Positions 59,095 through 64,000 of a DNA stretch of 64,000 bases are shown piece by piece. Source of the DNA: Deltaproteobacteria bacterium CSP1-8 (GTDB lineage: Bacteria; Desulfobacterota; Deferrimicrobia; Deferrimicrobiales; Deferrimicrobiaceae); the NCBI GenBank assembly GCA_001443455.1, contig LDXO01000006.1, positions 61,029-125,028 on the forward strand, read 5' to 3'. Numbering within the stretch: the stretch's first letter is position 1; every line of letters begins with the position of its first letter. Below the pieces are notes generated by a model, which was not told the origin of the DNA, did not search any database, and saw only the letters and a list, made by a program, of their open reading frames with translations. The position numbers and the translations under genes were made by a program.

Positions 59095-60027
59095 CTACGG
59101 CGCGGTCCCTTCCCGCCGGAGCAGAAGGGCGGCCCACTGGCCATCCTCTTTTTTCCCCGCGAGCCGGCACCCGGCGGTCTCGTACTCTTTTTCCACCCAG
59201 TCGCTCTTTTCCGCCAGGATCCCGGAAAGAACCAGCCAGCCTCCCCGCTCCATCCGGGCGGTGATTTCCTGCTTGAGATCGATGAGGATCTCCGCGAGGA
59301 CGTTCGCCAGGACGAGATCGTACCTTCCCTCCATGCACGAAAGCGGCGTCGTGGCGGCATAGAACCGGTCCTCCACGCCGTTGATCCGGGCATTTTCCCC
59401 GGCGACCTCCACCGCCTTCGGGTCGACGTCGATCCCCACTGCGCACGACGCCCCCAGGCGGGCCGCGGCAATCCCGAGGATCCCCGTCCCGGTCCCGAAA
59501 TCCAGCACCCGGAGGGGCAGCGGGGCGGCGTCGAAGGCCTCTTCCAAAAACTGGAGGCACATCCTGGTCGTCTCGTGCGTCCCGGTGCCGAATGCCTGGC
59601 CGGGGTCGATGGTGAGGACGACCTCTCCGGGGGAGGGCGCATACGGCTCCCACGAAGGCTTCACGGTGATCCGCCTTCCGAGCCGTCTCGGCTTGAAGTT
59701 CTCCTTCCACTTTTCCGCCCAGCCGAAATCCGTGATCTCCGCCGCCGAGACGAAGGATCCCGCCTCGGCACCGAACGACTCCGCCAGCACGGGAAGGAAG
59801 TCGAGGAACTCCTGTTTCACGGAGTGCAGATCGGCCTCCCAGGGGAAATACGCGGTGAGCCGGGTCACCTCCTCCGGGGGCGGAAGGGGGTCCGCCGGGT
59901 CACCCTCCGGGCCGAAGAGCCGCTCGTCGTAGGCCATCCCCAGCGCACCGTGCTCCGTGAAGAAATGGGAGAGGGCGTCCACCGCCTCCCGTCGCGTCTC
60001 CACGGTGAAGGATTTCCAGCGTGTCAT
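59095..60027 (-). CDS. prmA: Ribosomal protein L11 methyltransferase PrmA
   Basis: 310 residues. The N-terminal substrate-recognition domain is followed by a SAM domain with LTIDPGQAFGTGTHETTRMC, motif I VLDFGTGTGILGIAAARLGA and the NVLAEILIDL catalytic segment. Trimethylates L11. First gene of the prmA-rsmE pair; a divergent amidohydrolase begins 100 bp away. Confidence 0.94.
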   Translation of the reverse strand: MTRWKSFTVETRREAVDALSHFFTEHGALGMAYDERLFGPEGDPADPLPPPEEVTRLTAYFPWEADLHSVKQEFLDFLPVLAESFGAEAGSFVSAAEITDFGWAEKWKENFKPRRLGRRITVKPSWEPYAPSPGEVVLTIDPGQAFGTGTHETTRMCLQFLEEAFDAAPLPLRVLDFGTGTGILGIAAARLGASCAVGIDVDPKAVEVAGENARINGVEDRFYAATTPLSCMEGRYDLVLANVLAEILIDLKQEITARMERGGWLVLSGILAEKSDWVEKEYETAGCRLAGKKEDGQWAALLLRREGTAP

Positions 60028-60126
60028 CTTCTCCGCTTGCCCTTCCTCCCGGCGCGTCTGCGGCTAAAAATAGTCGTCCCGGGAATATGCTAAGATAGCA
60101 CCTTGCCGCCCCCCCACGACAGAAAA

Positions 60127-61338
60127 ATGGACCGGGACAGAACACAACTCCTCTCGTTTGCCGACGCGCTTCGCCCCGATGCGGAGAGGATGCTCCGGGC
60201 GATCACCAGGTTTGCCGAGCTTCCGCTCCAGGAGAAGCGCACCTCCGAAACCCTCGCGGCGTTCCTTAAGGGCCGGGGATTCCGGGTGGAGAGGGGAATC
60301 GCGGGGATGGACACCGCGTTCCGGGCGGAAGTGTCCTTCGGCAGGGGGAAACCGGCGGTGGCGTTCCTGTGCGAGATGGATGCCCTGCCGGGCCTGGGGC
60401 ACGCCTGCGGGCACAACCTGGGCGGGGTCGCCTCCGCATGCGCGGCGGCGGCGCTGGCCCGTTTCGGGGCTTCCCGTTTCCGGGCGGGGAAGGTCATCGC
60501 CCTGGGGACCCCCGCCGAGGAGACGGGGTACGGCAAGGCCCGGATGGTCGAGGAGGGGATCTTCTCGGGAGTCGACGCGGCGATGATGGTCCATGCCTCC
60601 TCCCGGCGCCACGTGGCCAAGGGGTGCCTGGCCCTCTGCAAGGTCCGGTTCACCTACCTGGGGAAGGCGTCGCACGCGGCGGCGTACCCGGAGCACGGCG
60701 TCAACGCGCTCGACGGCGTCCTCCTCCTCTTCCAGGGAATCGCGACGCTGCGCCAGCACCTCCCCGATACCGTCCGGGTCCACGGGATCATCACGGAGGG
60801 AGGAAAGGCCCCCAACATCGTCCCGGAACGCGCCCAGGCGTACTTCTACGTCCGGGGAGAGACCGACGACGAGATGCTCGACTCGGTCCGGAGGGTAAAG
60901 GAGTGCGCCCGCGGCGCGGCGACTGCAACGGGCTGCCGGTTGCGGATGGAGGAGGGACCGTACCCCCTCTCCGCGATGAAGGTCAACCCGGTGCTTGCCG
61001 GCTCCTACCGGCGCGCCCTCGCGGTGCTGGGCCGTAAGGAGAGCGGCGCGCCCACCGACAGGAACCGCGGCTCCTCCGACATCGGGAACGTCTCCCAGGT
61101 CGTCCCGTCGCTCCAGCCGAACGTGCCGATCTCGAAAGGCGAGCGGGTGGAGATCCACACCCGATCCTTCGAGCAGGCGACCACGAGTCCCGCCGGGGTG
61201 GAAGGGATGATGGAGGGGATCCGGGCGCTGGCGCTGGCCGGGTACGACCTGTTCGCGGATCCCCGGCTCGTCCGGGAGGCCTGGAAGGCCTTCCGCAAAG
61301 ACGGGGGACGTTCCTTCCGCTCCAAGGAAAAGTTGTAA
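60127..61338 (+). CDS. M20-family amidohydrolase
   Basis: 403 residues, cytoplasmic, of the M20D (aminoacylase/AbgB-like) peptidase group. The metal-binding centre shows EMDALPGLGHACGHNLGG, the catalytic Glu in GTPAEETGYGKARM, and a further His in YLGKASHAAAYPEHGVNAL. Hydrolyses an N-acyl amino acid or p-aminobenzoyl-glutamate-like amide; substrate unknown. ATG 60127 chosen; the track begins at a TTG 24 bases upstream. Convergent with mutS2. Confidence 0.87.
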   Translation: MDRDRTQLLSFADALRPDAERMLRAITRFAELPLQEKRTSETLAAFLKGRGFRVERGIAGMDTAFRAEVSFGRGKPAVAFLCEMDALPGLGHACGHNLGGVASACAAAALARFGASRFRAGKVIALGTPAEETGYGKARMVEEGIFSGVDAAMMVHASSRRHVAKGCLALCKVRFTYLGKASHAAAYPEHGVNALDGVLLLFQGIATLRQHLPDTVRVHGIITEGGKAPNIVPERAQAYFYVRGETDDEMLDSVRRVKECARGAATATGCRLRMEEGPYPLSAMKVNPVLAGSYRRALAVLGRKESGAPTDRNRGSSDIGNVSQVVPSLQPNVPISKGERVEIHTRSFEQATTSPAGVEGMMEGIRALALAGYDLFADPRLVREAWKAFRKDGGRSFRSKEKL

Positions 61339-61355
61339 GAACGTCCCTGTGCTTT

Positions 61356-63800
61356 TCAGGCAAGGACGACGATCGTTGCCCCGTCGCCCCCCTGCTCCCG
61401 CGGGGCAGGGAAGAACCGCTTCGCGTACGGGGAGGCCTTCAGATGGCGGCGCACCCCCGTTTTCAGCGCCCCTGTCCCGTGCCCGTGGATGAGGAAGGCG
61501 TGGGGAGACTGGGCAAGGGAGAGCCGGTCGAGGAAAGCGTCCACCTCGGGCAGGGCGTCGTCCACGTACATCCCCCGCAGGTCGAGGGTATTCCCGGATG
61601 TCTGGAGGTACACCTCGGAAGCGGATTTCTCGGGCCTGCGCGCTGTGCCGGAAGCCGCAGACCCCGCGGGGGCCCTGTCCCCCGCGAAGACCCGGACCTG
61701 GTCCCTTGGCACCCGCGTTTTCATCCCCCCCACCAGCACCTCCACCCCGTTCTCCTGCAGGCCGGCGGGCGCGCTGACTTCCCCTTCCTTGTGAAGGGGA
61801 GACAAAAAGACCCTCTGCCCGGGGTAGAGGACGGCCCCCGGCGGCAGGGGCGCGGTCCTGCTCATCATCGCCCGCACCGCGGGATCCTCCTCCGCGGCTC
61901 TTGCCTTCTCCTTCCACTCGCGCAGGACCGTCGACGCCTTCCGGACCGTCTCGATCTTTTTCTCCTTGCGCAGCTCCTCCGTGACCGCCCGCAGCTGGGC
62001 TTCCGCCTTCCGGATCTCCTCGCGGATCCTCTGGCGTCCCTTCTCCAGCGCCTTCGACTCCTCCTCCCGCGCGCGATCCCGCAAGGTTGCGAGGAGTTGC
62101 TTTTCCTCTTCCGCCTCGCGGCGCTTCGCGCCGAACTCCGCGGCCTCGGCCGCGAGCTTTTCCCGCTCCCGTTCCAGCCGCGCGAGGACCTCGTCGAGCT
62201 TCTGCTCCTCCCCGGTGAGGTACCGTTTCGCCCGGGCGAGGACCTCCTCGGGAAATCCCAGCGCCCGGGCGATCTCCATCGCCATGCTTCTTCCCGGAAC
62301 GCCGATCCGCAGACGGAACGTGGGGCGAAGCGCCTCCGGGTCGAACTCCATCGAGCCGTTTTCGAAGCGCCGGTCCCCGAAGGCGATCCCTTTCAGCTCC
62401 TCGAAGTGGGTCGTGGCCAGGACCCGGACCTCGCGGTCCGCGAGCACCTCCAGAAACCCCCGGGCGATGGCCGCCCCCTCCCTCGGATCGGTTCCCGAGA
62501 CGACTTCGTCCAGCAGGACCAGGGAGCCCCGGTCCGCCCCCGCGAGGATCTCGTTCAGCCTCCGCACGTGGGCGGAGAAGGTGGAGAGGTCCTGTTCCAC
62601 GCTCTGCTCGTCCCCCACGGAGGCGAACACCCGGGGGAAGGTCGATAATGTCGAGTCGCCGGAGGCGGGGACGGACAACCCCGCCATCGCCATCAGCGTC
62701 AACAGCCCCAGCGTCTTGAGCGCGACGGTCTTTCCCCCCGCGTTGGGCCCCGTGAGGATCAGGCACCGGTAGGGGCGCCCGAGCGCAAGATCGTTGGGCA
62801 CGACTTCCTTGCGGGCCAGGACCATCAGCGGGTGGCGCGCGGAGAGGAGGTTCACCTCGCCGGAGGCGTTCACGGTGGGCTCCGCGGCGGAGAGTTCCTC
62901 CGCTAGGAGGCATCGCGCCTGGAGGAAGTCCATGTGCGCCAGGATCGCGCGGCACCGGAGGAGCTCGTCGGAAAGGCGGGAGACCTTGCCGCTGAGCTCG
63001 GCCAAGATCCTGGCGATCTCCCGTTCCACCTCGATCTCGGCCATCTTGATCTCGTTGTTCAGGTAGACGAGCTCCTCCGGTTCGAAGAATACGGTCTGGC
63101 CGCTTTGCGAGGTGTCGTGGACGATCCCGGGGAACAGCCCCTTGGCCGCGATCCGGAAGGGGATCACGAGCCGCCCCGAGCGGACGGTGGCGTACCCTTC
63201 CTGGATGTGGCGGGCGAACCGGGGCGAGGCGATGATCTCGTCGGCGGTCTTCTGGAGGCGGTTCCGAAGCTGCTGCAACTGCCGCCGCAAGCCCCCGAGG
63301 GACGGAGACGCCCGGTCGAGGATGTTCCCGGAACCGTCGATCTTCCCGTCGATCTCGTCGGCCAGGTTGCGCAGGGGGGGAAGCTTTCTGGCATGGTGCG
63401 CGAGTCGCGGGTACTTTCCGCGGCGGTCCTCGAAGAACCGGCGGGTGCGCTCCCCGGTCTTGGCCGTGCTCCCGACGAGGAGCAGTTCGGCGGGGGAGAG
63501 CGGCGCGCCTTTCACCGCCTTCTCCACTGCGGGGGTGATCTCCTTCAGCCCCTCGAGAGGAAGAGCACCCTCGCCGATCAGCATCCTGCGGCCATCCCGG
63601 TTCTCCTCCAGGGAGATCCGGATGGCGTCGAGGTCCGTCCCGGGCAAAATCTCCGCGCACCGCTCCCTGCCCGGTTCGGAGGAGGCGTGCCGGCAGAGCC
63701 GGGAGACGACTTTCCCCCATTCGAGCGCTTCGAGCGCGTTGGACCACGGCGTTTCCGGCAACCCTGGCTTCCCCTGGAAAATCCTTCGTTGCCCGTTCAT
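61356..63800 (-). CDS. mutS2: MutS2-family ATPase with Smr nuclease domain
   Basis: 814 residues: a core/lever region, the ABC-type ATPase with Walker A LTGPNAGGKTVALKTLG, Walker B SLVLLDEVVSGTDP and ATTHFEELKGIAFGD, a long charged coiled coil (about 510-640), and a C-terminal Smr domain (LDLRGMYVDDALPEVDAFLD, FLIHGHGTGALK). MutS2 splits collided ribosomes and restrains recombination. ATG 63800 is used because the family N-terminus starts there; it has no clear ribosome site, and a TATAAT overlaps the ATG. The longer track frame to 63992 is unsupported. Confidence 0.9.
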   Translation of the reverse strand: MNGQRRIFQGKPGLPETPWSNALEALEWGKVVSRLCRHASSEPGRERCAEILPGTDLDAIRISLEENRDGRRMLIGEGALPLEGLKEITPAVEKAVKGAPLSPAELLLVGSTAKTGERTRRFFEDRRGKYPRLAHHARKLPPLRNLADEIDGKIDGSGNILDRASPSLGGLRRQLQQLRNRLQKTADEIIASPRFARHIQEGYATVRSGRLVIPFRIAAKGLFPGIVHDTSQSGQTVFFEPEELVYLNNEIKMAEIEVEREIARILAELSGKVSRLSDELLRCRAILAHMDFLQARCLLAEELSAAEPTVNASGEVNLLSARHPLMVLARKEVVPNDLALGRPYRCLILTGPNAGGKTVALKTLGLLTLMAMAGLSVPASGDSTLSTFPRVFASVGDEQSVEQDLSTFSAHVRRLNEILAGADRGSLVLLDEVVSGTDPREGAAIARGFLEVLADREVRVLATTHFEELKGIAFGDRRFENGSMEFDPEALRPTFRLRIGVPGRSMAMEIARALGFPEEVLARAKRYLTGEEQKLDEVLARLEREREKLAAEAAEFGAKRREAEEEKQLLATLRDRAREEESKALEKGRQRIREEIRKAEAQLRAVTEELRKEKKIETVRKASTVLREWKEKARAAEEDPAVRAMMSRTAPLPPGAVLYPGQRVFLSPLHKEGEVSAPAGLQENGVEVLVGGMKTRVPRDQVRVFAGDRAPAGSAASGTARRPEKSASEVYLQTSGNTLDLRGMYVDDALPEVDAFLDRLSLAQSPHAFLIHGHGTGALKTGVRRHLKASPYAKRFFPAPREQGGDGATIVVLA

Positions 63801-64000
63801 TATATCGGGAACGTGGTAGCATCCACGGTTGATTTCCCGGGAGCGGAGGAAGCGGCGGGATTCGAGTGTACTACGCCTGGCGTCCTCCCGCCGCGGGCGC
63901 CCCTCTCCTTCGGCCCGCCGACCGGATGCCGCCCCATGGTCCGGGAACTTAGGATCGGCTCCGCTTCGTCTGCGTGATACCTCCAGGGACATGGAATGAT
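63801..64000. other. Window end, no supported gene
   Basis: The mutS2 frame stays open upstream on the minus strand to 63992, but the extra residues are Arg-rich and not family-like. No other start, RNA or repeat is visible. Confidence 0.4.

Noticed and set aside
60064-63822. 1252-aa minus-strand ORF across the amidohydrolase and mutS2
   Set aside because: Alternative frame of mutS2 and antisense of the M20 gene; low-complexity Arg/Gly composition.

Overview
The window is GC-rich, densely coded chromosomal DNA of a Gram-negative bacterium. The gene content points to a deltaproteobacterial (Desulfobacterota-like) lineage: outer-membrane TolC proteins, RND efflux, phospholipase A, sigma-54 regulators, DUF169 and DUF2318 proteins, HD-GYP, MutS2, several cytochrome c genes and a probable selenoprotein. 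The lineage is inferred from these families and was not tested.

Layout. 0-3.4 kb: sulfate assimilation (end of cysN, siroheme sulfite/nitrite reductase) split by a 171-bp MITE-like inverted-repeat element. 3.4-3.65 kb: a structured RNA with its own promoter and terminator that resembles 6S RNA. 3.8-6.1 kb: polar amino acid ABC transporter whose binding protein and permease are fused. 6.2-12.1 kb: translationally coupled sigma-54 response regulator, histidine kinase and NRAMP-Usp metal transporter, abutting a convergent flavin disulfide oxidoreductase; both 3' ends are lost at the junction. 12.1-17 kb: remnants, a secreted protein, GH63 glucosidase and a TVP38 membrane protein.

17-36 kb is a metal (mainly copper) resistance and export island. 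It holds a Cu P-type ATPase with YHS and CPMHP metal-binding domains, an outer-membrane factor, a Tat-exported multicopper oxidase, a cupredoxin-CusF fusion, a DUF2318/FtsX/LolD-type ABC operon, and a CusCBA tripartite heavy-metal pump. An HD-GYP protein and a c-type cytochrome follow. Three transcription units (17.3, 24.2 and 36.3 kb) share a previously unannounced control architecture: two AGAAWAYTCT-like boxes about two helical turns apart, 90-120 bp upstream of a GG-N10-GC sigma-54 promoter. The third unit encodes a small secreted protein with a near-perfect 117-bp tandem duplication. A diverged paralogue with its own internal repeat lies at 37.3 kb. No family name is known to me for these proteins.

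37.8-51.6 kb is mixed: TPR/transglutaminase protein, DUF169, Crp/Fnr regulator, a nonsense-mutated cytochrome, and a peroxiredoxin-like gene with in-frame UGA exactly at the active-site Cys (UxxC). Then come an IS remnant, exported rhodanese, AraC-methyltransferase, ACT protein, peptide deformylase, TM2 protein, aldo/keto reductase, Sel1 protein, an excisionase-like pair and a histone-deacetylase-family enzyme.

51.6-54.8 kb is an AT-richer glycosyltransferase cassette (GtrB-like plus GT39/PMT-like) flanked by 133-bp direct repeats that duplicate the 5' end of arfB. A mosaic scar copied from the RDD/rsmE region lies beside the right repeat. 54.7-64 kb: arfB, phospholipase A, a lipoprotein, tRNA-Phe, RDD protein, rsmE, prmA, an M20 amidohydrolase and mutS2.

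No CRISPR array, complete insertion sequence, prophage or replication origin was seen.
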